A stretch of 54,793 nt of DNA, taken from positions 1 through 54,793 of the forward strand of contig DATMYV010000029.1 in the NCBI GenBank assembly GCA_035560795.1, in the 5' to 3' direction. Shown here piece by piece: positions 33,057 to 42,000 of this stretch. The position numbers and the translations under genes were made by a program. How positions within the stretch are numbered: the stretch's first letter is position 1; every line of letters begins with the position of its first letter. The notes below the pieces were generated by a model, which was given only the letters and a program-made list of their open reading frames with translations, did no database searches and was not told the origin of the DNA. This stretch comes from Longilinea sp035560795. GTDB lineage: Bacteria > Chloroflexota > Anaerolineae > Anaerolineales > Anaerolineaceae.

Positions 33057-34361
33057 ATGGCCCTGATTGAAATCTTAATTATTTTTCTACTGCTGATTGC
33101 CAACGGCGTTTTTGCCATGACTGAAATTGCCCTGGTCTCAGCCCGCAAAGTCCGGCTGCAGCAGCGCGCCGACGAAGGCGACCTGGCAGCAAAAGAAGCC
33201 CTGGAACTGGCGGAAAACCCCAACCGGCTGTTGTCCACCATTCAAATCGGCATTACCCTCATTGGCGTGCTGACTGGCGCCCTGGGCGGCGCCACGCTGG
33301 CCGAACGGTTGGCAACCCAATTGATTAAAATTACCTGGCTGGCGCCTTATGCGGGCGGGGTTGCCCTGGCAGTGGTCGTGATCCTGACGACCTATTTCAC
33401 CCTGGTCATCGGTGAACTCATTCCCAAGCGGCTGGCAATGAACAACCCTGAAAAAATCGCCCTTTCGATTGCCCGGCCGATGCGTTCGCTTTCACGCCTG
33501 GCTGCGCCGCTGGTGTCATTGTTAAGCGCCTCGACGGATGCCGGACTGCGTCTGCTGGGCATTAAGCCCTCCGATGAACCGCCCGTCACTGAAGAAGAGA
33601 TCAAAGTCTTAATGGAACAAGGCACGCAAGTTGGCGTTTTTGAAGTCGCCGAGCAGGATATGGTCGAAAGCGTCTTCCGGTTGGGTGAACGGTATATCGA
33701 TGCCATTATGACCCCACGGACCGAGATCGAATGGCTGGATTTGGACGAACCCTATGAGGATCTGTTGCGCCAGGTGTTGGAGAGCCGTCACACCCGTTTC
33801 CCGGTGGCAGCCGGCGGCCTGGATAATGTGGTCGGCATCCTGCAGGCGCGCGATTTGCTGATTTACCATACCGGCAAAGGGCAGGCGAATATCGAAGAAT
33901 TGATGGTGCCGCCGATCTTCGTTCCAGACAGCATGCCTGCCCTCAAGGTGCTTGAAATGATCAAGAGTTCGGGCGTACATGCTGCCCTGGTGATTGACGA
34001 ATACGGCGGCCTGCTCGGCATGGTCACGCTTTACGATATTCTCACTGCCATTGTCGGCGACATCCCGACCGAAGGCGAAACCGATGAACCGCAAGTCGTG
34101 CAGCGGGAAGACGGCACATGGCTTCTGGACGGGCTGCTGGCGATCGACGAATTCAAGGATTTGCTTGACCTCCCGGATATGCCGGAAGAAGACCATGTCG
34201 GTTATCAGACCCTGGGCGGGTTTGTCATGAGCCAAATCGGTTCCATTCCCTCCGCGGGCCAGCATTTCGATTGGGAAAACTACCGCTTCGAAGTGATGGA
34301 TATGGATGGCCGGCGCGTCGATAAAGTTTTAGTCAGTCCTGTCCACCACGAAAGCGACTAA
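33057..34361 (+). CDS. CNNM/CorC (HlyC) family transporter with CBS domains
   Basis: 434 aa membrane protein: three or four N-terminal helices of the DUF21 domain (about 1-180) with GELIPKRLAMNNPEKIAL, two CBS modules (about 205-330) and a CorC_HlyC domain (345-430). The family is linked to Mg2+ or Co2+ export or sensing. It starts 11 nt after sbcD and ends 1 nt before sbcC. Its presence between sbcD and sbcC is odd; it may only share the operon. Confidence 0.93.
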   Translation: MALIEILIIFLLLIANGVFAMTEIALVSARKVRLQQRADEGDLAAKEALELAENPNRLLSTIQIGITLIGVLTGALGGATLAERLATQLIKITWLAPYAGGVALAVVVILTTYFTLVIGELIPKRLAMNNPEKIALSIARPMRSLSRLAAPLVSLLSASTDAGLRLLGIKPSDEPPVTEEEIKVLMEQGTQVGVFEVAEQDMVESVFRLGERYIDAIMTPRTEIEWLDLDEPYEDLLRQVLESRHTRFPVAAGGLDNVVGILQARDLLIYHTGKGQANIEELMVPPIFVPDSMPALKVLEMIKSSGVHAALVIDEYGGLLGMVTLYDILTAIVGDIPTEGETDEPQVVQREDGTWLLDGLLAIDEFKDLLDLPDMPEEDHVGYQTLGGFVMSQIGSIPSAGQHFDWENYRFEVMDMDGRRVDKVLVSPVHHESD

Positions 34362-34362
34362 T

Positions 34363-36930
34363 ATGATCCCAGTTTCGCTGCAGCTTTCCGGCTTTCTCTC
34401 CTACAAACAACCCGTAACCGTCGATTTCACCCAGTTCGATCTGGCGTGCATTTCGGGGGCAAATGGCGCGGGCAAATCCTCGCTGCTGGATGCGATTACC
34501 TGGGCACTCTTCGGACAGGCACGCCGACGCGATGATGCCATCATCAACAGCAGCATCGGCAGTTCGGCTGAAGTCATCTTCATTTTTGATTATGAAGGGC
34601 ACCGCTACCGCATCCAACGCGGAAAAACCGCCAATAAGCCAACCCTGCTTGAATTTACCGTGCAGGAAGAGGATGGAAAATGGCGGGCTATGACCGAACA
34701 CTCGGTGCGTGAAACCGAAGAACGCATCGTTCAGACGCTGCGCATGGATTATGAAACCTTTACCAATGCCTCCTTCTTCCTGCAGGGCCGTGCTGATCAG
34801 TTCGCCCAGCAGCGTCCTGGCGACCGCAAGCGCATCCTCACCAACGTTTTGGGATTGGAAGTGTGGGAAGTTTATCGCGATGCCGCCTCCGAGCGGCGCA
34901 AACGCCAGGAAAATGAGTTGACCGCAGTCGATGCGCAATTGGAAGAAATCAACACCGAACTGGGCGAAGAAGTGCAGCGCCGCAGTAATCTGCGCCAATT
35001 GGAGGAAGCGCTGGCACAGGCTGGCGACCTGCGCAAGGTGCAGGAGAGTCTGCTGGAATCGGAACGCAGCCGCGCGACCGCGCTGGCACAGCAAAAATCC
35101 ATGGTCGACCTGATGCGAAACCAGGCTGTTTCTGCCAGGCAGCGCTGGCAGGAACGCAGCGACTTGCTCGCAGAGCGGCGCGGTGAACTGGCAGCCAACC
35201 AGGCACAGGTTGCAGCCGCGGTCGAGATCGAGGCTGACTACAAACGCTGGCAGGAATTGCGCACTGAGGTGGAACGCCGCGATGCGCTTGCCGCCAATTT
35301 CAATCAATACCAGCAGCAGCGTGCCGCTCCGGTGACCACCATTCAAACCGAGCGCGCCCGGCTTGAACAGGAACTGGCAGGGATACATTTACAGAGCCGT
35401 CAAATCTCTGATCTTACTCAAGAGCTGCAAGAACTCGACGCAAAGCTCCATGCCAGTGAAAGTGAATTGAAACGTCTTACTGCCCGCCTAAATAAACGGG
35501 GCGAATTGGAAGAACAAAGACAGCAGCGCGTGCAAGAGCAGGCTGATGCTCAGGCCGAGAATAAACGTCTGCGGGATGAAATGAATTTATTAAGCGAGCG
35601 GATTGAAAGGCTTGAACAATCCACTGGCGCCACCTGCCCTTTATGCGGTCAACCGCTCAGCCCCGAAGATCGTCAAGCCCATATAGCAGATTTGCGTCAA
35701 ATGGGCACGGAAATGGGTGACCGCTTTCGACAGAATCAACAACTGGTAGCCAATAACAACACGCTTTTGGCACAACTTACGGCAGAAGTGAATGACCTGC
35801 GTCAGGTGGAAGTCGACTTACGACAGCAGCAAGCTCGCCATGCTGCGCTTCAAGCCCACCACGATCAAAATACCAGGCGGGTTGCCGATTGGCAGGCTGG
35901 CGGTGCAGTGCGTTTGACCGAACTGCACCGCCTGATTGACTCTGAAGACTATGCGCATGAAGCCCGCGCTGAATTGAGCCGTTTCGATGCCGCGCTGCGC
36001 GACCTGGGATACGACGCCGCAGCTCACGATGCGCTCCGCCGCGAAGAACAGGCTACCCGCGCCAGCCAGGACCGTCTGCGCGCGCTGGAAGCTGCCCGCG
36101 CAGCGCTGGCGCCGCTGGAACGCGAAATTGCATCGCTCACCAAACAACTGAAAGCCGATGAAAAAGAAGCTTCGGCTTTCGAAGCGCAGTATGCTGAGGC
36201 ACAGCAACGCTACAGCAGCGATGCCGCTGCCCTGCCCGACCTGAACAGTATCGAAGACCAGCTGCGCGACCTGCAGCAACGCGAAAATCAACTGCGCTTA
36301 CAGGTGGGCGGTGCCCACCAGCAGGTGGAAGTGCTGAAAGCAGTGCGTGCCCGCCAAAAGGTGCTCGCTGCCCAGCGTGACACCACCACCCGCCAGATTG
36401 CCCAGCTTAAAATGCTAGAACGCGCCTTTGGCAAGGACGGCGTTCCAGCGCTATTAATCGAACAGGCGCTGCCCGAAATCGAAACCCAGGCCAATGAAAT
36501 TCTCGACCGCTTGAGCTCGGGCGCCATGTCGGTACGCTTTGCCACGCAACGCGATTACAAAGACAAGAACCGCGACGACAAAAGAGAAACGCTCGACATT
36601 CTGATCAGTGATGCTGCCGGCACGCGCGAATATGAAATGTTCTCAGGCGGCGAGGCATTCCGGGTCAATTTCGCCATCCGCCTGGCCCTTTCCCGCGTTC
36701 TCGCCCAACGTGCCGGCGCGCGGCTGCAAACCCTGGTGATCGATGAAGGTTTTGGCAGCCAGGATGCCGATGGCCGCCAACGCCTGATTGAGGCGATCAA
36801 CCTGGTCAGACCTGATTTTGAGAAGATACTCGTCATCACCCACCTGGAAGAATTAAAAGATGCCTTCCCGGCCCGGGTCGAGGTGGAAAAGACGCCGCAG
36901 GGCTCCACCGTCAAGGTTGTTGCCCCATGA
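34363..36930 (+). CDS. sbcC: Exonuclease subunit SbcC (Rad50-like SMC ATPase)
   Basis: 855 aa ATPase that forms the arms of the SbcCD nuclease. Walker A GANGAGKS (32-39), a long coiled coil broken by the zinc hook CPLC (Cys425, Cys428), then a second coil, the signature FSGGEAFRVNFAI and Walker B VIDEGFGSQD. The coils are shorter than in E. coli SbcC (about 1050 aa). The stop overlaps the next ATG by 4 nt, tying a glycosyltransferase to this operon. Confidence 0.95.
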   Translation: MIPVSLQLSGFLSYKQPVTVDFTQFDLACISGANGAGKSSLLDAITWALFGQARRRDDAIINSSIGSSAEVIFIFDYEGHRYRIQRGKTANKPTLLEFTVQEEDGKWRAMTEHSVRETEERIVQTLRMDYETFTNASFFLQGRADQFAQQRPGDRKRILTNVLGLEVWEVYRDAASERRKRQENELTAVDAQLEEINTELGEEVQRRSNLRQLEEALAQAGDLRKVQESLLESERSRATALAQQKSMVDLMRNQAVSARQRWQERSDLLAERRGELAANQAQVAAAVEIEADYKRWQELRTEVERRDALAANFNQYQQQRAAPVTTIQTERARLEQELAGIHLQSRQISDLTQELQELDAKLHASESELKRLTARLNKRGELEEQRQQRVQEQADAQAENKRLRDEMNLLSERIERLEQSTGATCPLCGQPLSPEDRQAHIADLRQMGTEMGDRFRQNQQLVANNNTLLAQLTAEVNDLRQVEVDLRQQQARHAALQAHHDQNTRRVADWQAGGAVRLTELHRLIDSEDYAHEARAELSRFDAALRDLGYDAAAHDALRREEQATRASQDRLRALEAARAALAPLEREIASLTKQLKADEKEASAFEAQYAEAQQRYSSDAAALPDLNSIEDQLRDLQQRENQLRLQVGGAHQQVEVLKAVRARQKVLAAQRDTTTRQIAQLKMLERAFGKDGVPALLIEQALPEIETQANEILDRLSSGAMSVRFATQRDYKDKNRDDKRETLDILISDAAGTREYEMFSGGEAFRVNFAIRLALSRVLAQRAGARLQTLVIDEGFGSQDADGRQRLIEAINLVRPDFEKILVITHLEELKDAFPARVEVEKTPQGSTVKVVAP

Positions 36931-38015
36931 GCATCCCGTTTCGATTGGGCCTGGTACAGCGTGTGCTTCCAGCCTACCGCGTGCCCCTCTTTGATGCGCT
37001 GGCGCAAGCCTGCCCGGAAGGTCTGGGCGTTTTTGCCGGCCAACCGCGCCTGGTTGAAATGATTGAAAGCAGCACGGATCTGCAATATGCCCGTCTGTTC
37101 CCGGCAAAAAATATTCACCTGCCCTTTTCGCTGTGTTGGCAGCGCGGCCTATTGGACTGGCTGGAAAACTGGCAGCCGCAGGTGCTGATCGTCGAGGCCA
37201 ACCCGCGCTACTTACGCACAGCGGCAGCAGTGAAATGGATGCATTCCTGCGGGCGGAAGGTAATCGGTTGGGGTTTGGGTGCCCCAGGCAGTCAAAATGG
37301 ACCGCGCGCGCTTTTTCGCCGCAGGTTTCTGAACCAGTTTGACGCTCTCCTCACCTATAGCAAAAAAGGCGCCGCTGAATATGGCTCCACGGGTTTTCCC
37401 GTTGGCCGGATTTTCATTGCGCCCAATGCCGCTGCGCCACGTCCGGTAAACCCGCCGCCCGTCCGCGCGACAAGTTTTGCCCAGGAACGCCCAACCGTGC
37501 TGTTTGTTGGCCGGCTGCAGGCGCGCAAACGTGTCGACCTCCTCTTGCGCGCTTGCGCTGCATTGCCCGCCGAGCTCAAACCTGCGTTATGGATCGTCGG
37601 CGACGGACCGGCCCGCGCCGAGTTGGAAACGCTGGCCCGCCAGATTTATCCAAAGGCGCAATTCTATGGTGCCCGCCACGGCATTACGCTGGACCCGCTT
37701 TTCGATGCGGCCGATTTGTTTGTCCTGCCGGGAACCGGCGGTCTGGCACTGCAGCAAGCCATGTCACACGCCTTGCCCGTGATGTCGGCTGAAGCCGACG
37801 GCACCCAGGCCGACTTGGTCAGCCCTGCCAACGGCTGGCAGCTTGTTCCTGGCAGTCTGGATGACCTGACCCGCAAACTGGAACTGGCGCTGGGCGATGC
37901 TGCCCAGCTTCGCCGGATGGGTCTCGAATCCTACCGCATTGTTGCGGAGGAAATCAACCTGGAACGCCTGGTGAGCGAATTTGAGAAAGCGGTTCGGGCC
38001 GTCATGGAGAATTGA
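36927..38015 (+). CDS. Glycosyltransferase family 4
   Basis: 362 aa GT-B fold. The donor half has the usual E-x7-E-like region and VLFVGRLQARKRVDLLLRA, which suits a nucleotide-sugar retaining transferase. Translationally coupled to sbcC (ATGA). The acceptor is unknown. A second GT4 gene follows 6 nt later. The pair may build a glycan on a lipid or protein; it is not a full polysaccharide cluster. Confidence 0.88.
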   Translation: MSIPFRLGLVQRVLPAYRVPLFDALAQACPEGLGVFAGQPRLVEMIESSTDLQYARLFPAKNIHLPFSLCWQRGLLDWLENWQPQVLIVEANPRYLRTAAAVKWMHSCGRKVIGWGLGAPGSQNGPRALFRRRFLNQFDALLTYSKKGAAEYGSTGFPVGRIFIAPNAAAPRPVNPPPVRATSFAQERPTVLFVGRLQARKRVDLLLRACAALPAELKPALWIVGDGPARAELETLARQIYPKAQFYGARHGITLDPLFDAADLFVLPGTGGLALQQAMSHALPVMSAEADGTQADLVSPANGWQLVPGSLDDLTRKLELALGDAAQLRRMGLESYRIVAEEINLERLVSEFEKAVRAVMEN

Positions 38016-38021
38016 AATAAC

Positions 38022-39221
38022 ATGCATATCTTTCTCGTCGCTGACGGACGCAGCCCAATCACCCGCCGCTGGATCAGCAGCCTGCTGGCAGCCGGCGAAC
38101 GCGTTACGTTCTGCTCCACCTTCGCCTGCGCTGTCATGGACGGGATTGAATCGCTGCATATTCTCCCAATCGCGTTTTCCGGCCTGGCAGGCAGCCAATC
38201 AGCCAATACCCGGCCGCAAGCATCGACCCGCCGAAGTTTAATTTCACGCTTTCGCCCGCTCCTCCTTTCAGCCCGCTACTGGTTGGGCCCGTTGAGTGTG
38301 AATTCCTTCAAATCCCCATTCCGGGCCCTGGTGGCGGCTGCTCAACCGGACCTGGTGCACGCTTTGCGCATCCCATTCGAGGGTATGCTGGCTGCCGCCA
38401 CTCCGCCTGACGTTCCACTGGTCATTTCAATCTGGGGAAACGATCTGACTTTGCACGCACAAGGTTCGCCTTTAATGGCGGCTGCCACCCGCCGCACATT
38501 GCAGCGTGCCAATGCGTTGGCTGTTGATGCTGCCCGCGATCTGCGGCTGGCAGCAAACTGGGGATTCGATCCGCAAAAACCGAGCCTGCTCGTGCCCGGC
38601 AGCGGCGGCATAGACCTGGATGAGATTGAAATGCTGCGCGAACGCTCGCATCTTTCCAGTGAGTCCATACCGGCCGGCATTCCCCTGGTGGTCAACCCGC
38701 GCGGGTTTCGGCCCGGTTCGCTGCGCAACGATGTTTTCTTCGAATCCATCCCGCTGGTGCTGGCCCGTCAACCGGAAGCCCGTTTTGTGTGCCCCGGCAT
38801 GGAAGGTCAGACAGAAGCGCTGGGTTGGATCGAACGTTTGAAAATTGGCGCCCATGTGCGACTGTTGCCGACGCTTCCGCAGGAACAGCTCTGGGAACTT
38901 TTCCTGCGTGCAGATGCCTTTGTTTCCCCCAGCATCCACGATGGAACTCCCAATTCCCTGCTCGAAGCCATGGCTTGCGGCTGCATACCAATTGTTGGCG
39001 ATATCGAGTCAATGCGTGAATGGATCACGCCTGGTGTCAATGGACTGCTGGCGGATTCATCACAGCCTCAATCGTTAGCCGACGCCATTCTGTCAGCTCT
39101 TGGGAATGCGACCCTGCGCGCGTCCGCTGGCGAAATAAACCGCCAAATCATCTCTGAGAGGGCTGATCTCCGCAAAGTGCGTCCGCAGGTGGTAGAATTC
39201 TACCAATCCATTCTCGCCTGA
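38022..39221 (+). CDS. Glycosyltransferase family 4
   Basis: 399 aa GT-B fold, with HALRIPFEGMLAA, ISIWGNDLTLHA in the N-terminal half and PSIHDGTPNSLLEAMACGCIPIV in the donor half. It is homologous in fold to the preceding gene but not a duplicate. Six bases separate the two, so they are probably expressed together. The sugar donor cannot be inferred. Confidence 0.88.
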   Translation: MHIFLVADGRSPITRRWISSLLAAGERVTFCSTFACAVMDGIESLHILPIAFSGLAGSQSANTRPQASTRRSLISRFRPLLLSARYWLGPLSVNSFKSPFRALVAAAQPDLVHALRIPFEGMLAAATPPDVPLVISIWGNDLTLHAQGSPLMAAATRRTLQRANALAVDAARDLRLAANWGFDPQKPSLLVPGSGGIDLDEIEMLRERSHLSSESIPAGIPLVVNPRGFRPGSLRNDVFFESIPLVLARQPEARFVCPGMEGQTEALGWIERLKIGAHVRLLPTLPQEQLWELFLRADAFVSPSIHDGTPNSLLEAMACGCIPIVGDIESMREWITPGVNGLLADSSQPQSLADAILSALGNATLRASAGEINRQIISERADLRKVRPQVVEFYQSILA

Positions 39222-39321
39222 TCTTCCCATTTGAAGAGCACGAACCTCAGTAGAGGTTTTTAGCCACTGTGTGATTGCCCCGCCAGGTCTCAATTTCTCC
39301 TTCTCGTAAAAATCCCCCGTT

Positions 39322-40260
39322 ATGACCGCTCCATCCACAACCACCCTGCAAGACCGTGTCCGCGGCGTCGCCGTGGGTGCCGCCATCGGCGATGCGCTGG
39401 GCATGCCGCTGGAATTCAGCCGTGCCACCCCGAGCGATAAATTGGTGCGCGACCTGCTTCCCGGTCGGCTGCCGGCAGGAAGTTTCACCGATGACACGGA
39501 AATGGCGTTGGCCGTCGCGGAGAGTTTGCTGGCGCATAAACCGCTCAATCCAGAGGATCTGGCAGGACGATTTGTCGACTGGTTTCGCCTTGGTCCGCCG
39601 GACGTGGGCGTCTACACCTCCACCGTACTCAGCCGGATCGCTGCTGGTGCATCTTGGAATCAGGCGTCCGATGAAGTGCAGCAGCGCCAACCCGAATCGG
39701 CGGGCAACGGTTCACTGATGCGCAACTGGCCTGTGGCGCTGGCACATTGGAAATCGCCAGTCGAATGCTTGACCGACAGCGTTCTGCAAAGCCGTGTTAC
39801 CCACCCTCACGCTGAATGCAACGCGGCCTGTGCTTTTGAAAGTGCAATCATCCTGGCGTTGCTTCACGGCGCCCGTCCCGCCGATGCGCTTGTGCGCGCG
39901 CGCCAGCAGGTCTCGCTTCCGCCGGGTCTGGCTGCTTTTATCGAAGAAGCCCCCCACCGCCAGCGCGAGGACTTGCGTAACTCCGGCTGGGTGCGCCATA
40001 CACTGGAAAGCGCCGTATGGGGATTGCTCACGACTTCAAATTTTGAAGAAGCCATCATCCAGGTGGCAAACCTGGGTGCCGATGCTGACACCTCGGCGGC
40101 TGTCCTGGGCGCCATGGCCGGTGCAGCCTACGGCCTGAGTGGCATTCCGCGCCGTTGGGTGGAGAAACTGCGCGGCGAATGGCCGCTGAGCTCGGGGAAA
40201 ATCCTCCACGCCAATGATTTCATCACCCTGGCAGAGACGCTTTCCGGTTTGACGGTTTAA
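39322..40260 (+). CDS. ADP-ribosylglycohydrolase family protein
   Basis: 312 aa DraG/ARH fold. Metal-binding FTDDTEM (about 55-61), GNGSLMRN and GADADTSAAVLGAMAGA (about 251-270) are the two-Mg2+ active site of these hydrolases, which remove ADP-ribose from proteins, DNA or small molecules. No DraT, DarT or macrodomain gene is beside it, so the target is unknown. No clear ribosome site before ATG 39322. Confidence 0.92.
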   Translation: MTAPSTTTLQDRVRGVAVGAAIGDALGMPLEFSRATPSDKLVRDLLPGRLPAGSFTDDTEMALAVAESLLAHKPLNPEDLAGRFVDWFRLGPPDVGVYTSTVLSRIAAGASWNQASDEVQQRQPESAGNGSLMRNWPVALAHWKSPVECLTDSVLQSRVTHPHAECNAACAFESAIILALLHGARPADALVRARQQVSLPPGLAAFIEEAPHRQREDLRNSGWVRHTLESAVWGLLTTSNFEEAIIQVANLGADADTSAAVLGAMAGAAYGLSGIPRRWVEKLRGEWPLSSGKILHANDFITLAETLSGLTV

Positions 40261-40296
40261 CCAAATCTTATTGATGAATCAAAAGAACGGGTAAAA

Positions 40297-40389
40297 ACTG
40301 GAATTACCTGGTCTTTTCCAGTATCCAGACTAGTTCGCACTGGTTCTTGACGAACCTCGTTTCAAGGTGAACCCTTCAAGGTTCACTTT
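40297..40389. terminator. Two hairpins between convergent genes
   Basis: ACTGGAA/TTCCAGT (40297-40303 with 40316-40322) and GTGAACC/GGTTCAC (40367-40373 with 40380-40386). T-runs are weak, so termination strength is uncertain. Confidence 0.45.
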
Positions 40390-40392
40390 CCT

Positions 40393-41805
40393 TTACCTCA
40401 CAAATTCAAACTTCGGGAAACCATTTCCAGCAGGCAAATCTGCCACCAGTTGGTTTGGTCCGCCGACCGTGCCCAGGTAAAGCGACCAGGCAGGCGGTGT
40501 GGCACCGTCGTTGTTAAGAAAGAGGAAATGATCGCCTTTCACCCAGGCAAGGTCGAGAGGCGCCTGCGGAGCACCCAAGCGAATGGGATCCTGGCCCACA
40601 CCGCCCAGAAATGTTTGCCGGCCCGATCCCACCTCGCCATATTGGGTCCAGACGAAGCGCTTTGGATCGTCCGCCCAAGTGACCCAGTTCAGCGAGCCAG
40701 ATGCATAGACCTGGTCCTGGCTGCCGTCCAGGTTGGCGATGTGCAGGTCCTGTTGTCCGCCTGTGTTGACATTTTGAAAATATGCCAGGCGCAGCAAATT
40801 CGGCGAAATGGACGCGCCTGGTCCCAATCCATTGAGGTGAAAATCGAGCAGCTTCACCGCTTTGCCGCCAGCCGCCGGGATTTCCCAGACACTGCTGGGG
40901 TCCTCCGGCTTGCCCAGGCGGTCAGGCGCCAGCAGGATCACGCGCAGCTTTGTGCCATCAGCCGACCAGACCGGCTGTGCGTAAAAGGGCGATTCAGTGT
41001 ACATTAACACGTTATCATAGTTAAGCACTGCCGAACGCCGGTTGCTGCCATCGCTGTTGATGAGGTCAATCTGGTTCGGCGTGACCAGGGCAATCTGGCT
41101 GCCATCGGGAGAATAATAATACATCCCCCCTCCCTTGCCAGGTTCCAGCAGGGTGCTGACCAAGCCGGTTGCGCCGTCAACAAGACGCAAATCATCCCCC
41201 GCAATAAATCCGGGGCCATTGAAATAGTGAACAGTTGAAAAAGCCGCTATGGGTTTGTTAGGAATCCAGCCAAGCTGGGTAGGTGCCGTTCCAATCGACT
41301 GGGCTGGACGCGGCAGGCCATCAAAATCGGCCGGGCTCATCACTTCGCGTTCGCCGCTTCCATCGTTATTGATTAACCACAGGCTGTTCGCGACAAAATC
41401 AACTGCCCGCGAGAAGAACACCATGCTGCCATCCGGTGAAAGGGCAAAGTCGTAGACATCGCTGCTGTGGGTCAATTGCAGCGGATCATTTCCGCTTTTC
41501 CAATACCACAGGTTGCCCTGACCATCTGTAAAAGCAATCTGTAAATCCATGCCCGGCCCGACGGGAACCGCCGTGGCAGGCTGTGGAGTGGCGGTGATCA
41601 GGACGGCCTGAGTAGCTGAAGAAGCCTGAGTGGGCGTATTTTCCGCTACCGGCGCGGCTGTCCGCGTGGCTGCCAGGGCAGCATCAACCGTTTCGGCAGC
41701 GATAGTGCTCAATTGGTTTGGATCAATCTGGGAAGTAGGGCTGGGCGAACACCCGGCCAGGAGAAAGAAGAAACCGGTAAGGGCTGTCAGAAAGGTCTTA
41801 TTCAT
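40393..41805 (-). CDS. Lipoprotein with TolB-like beta-propeller
   Basis: 470 aa. A lipoprotein signal ends at LLAGC (Cys19). A Thr/Ala/Pro linker (about 45-85) precedes a six- or seven-bladed propeller with repeating units such as LALSPDGSMVFFS. Blades of this WD40/PD40 type often bind peptides or sugars. AAAGGA 8 nt before the ATG supports the start. It is similar in design to the propeller protein at 46909, at the opposite end of the catabolic operon. Substrate unknown. Confidence 0.82.
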   Translation of the reverse strand: MNKTFLTALTGFFFLLAGCSPSPTSQIDPNQLSTIAAETVDAALAATRTAAPVAENTPTQASSATQAVLITATPQPATAVPVGPGMDLQIAFTDGQGNLWYWKSGNDPLQLTHSSDVYDFALSPDGSMVFFSRAVDFVANSLWLINNDGSGEREVMSPADFDGLPRPAQSIGTAPTQLGWIPNKPIAAFSTVHYFNGPGFIAGDDLRLVDGATGLVSTLLEPGKGGGMYYYSPDGSQIALVTPNQIDLINSDGSNRRSAVLNYDNVLMYTESPFYAQPVWSADGTKLRVILLAPDRLGKPEDPSSVWEIPAAGGKAVKLLDFHLNGLGPGASISPNLLRLAYFQNVNTGGQQDLHIANLDGSQDQVYASGSLNWVTWADDPKRFVWTQYGEVGSGRQTFLGGVGQDPIRLGAPQAPLDLAWVKGDHFLFLNNDGATPPAWSLYLGTVGGPNQLVADLPAGNGFPKFEFVR

Positions 41806-41868
41806 CTACGAATTCCTTTGAATGGCATAAATTTGTTTTGCAGGATGATATCCTTCCTTATTTTACAC

Positions 41869-41880
41869 GTGAACGTTCAC
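41869..41880. promoter_or_regulatory. Perfect 12-bp palindrome, operator candidate
   Basis: GTGAACGTTCAC lies between the divergent lipoprotein gene and the dehydrogenase operon, about 29 bp before its -35. TetR- or LacI-type regulators bind such dyads, but no regulator gene is adjacent. Confidence 0.4.
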
Positions 41881-41908
41881 TCATTGGTATGTCGGCGGGG
41901 AGAGTGCT

Positions 41909-41937
41909 TTGACTTGAACCTTACCCTGGGCTATACT
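41909..41937 (+). promoter_or_regulatory. Promoter of dehydrogenase/CoA-transferase operon
   Basis: TTGACT (41909-41914), 17-nt spacer, TATACT (41932-41937). Start codon at 42001 with GGAGG at 41986-41990. Confidence 0.65.
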
Positions 41938-42000
41938 TAACCCTGCCTGATCAATGGACAATATATATTCTTCATCATTTGAATTGGAGGTTAATTGAGT

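Noticed and set aside
34333..35388. Minus-strand open frame of 351 codons opposite sbcC
   Set aside because: It is antisense to the Walker A region and coiled coil of sbcC and resembles no family.
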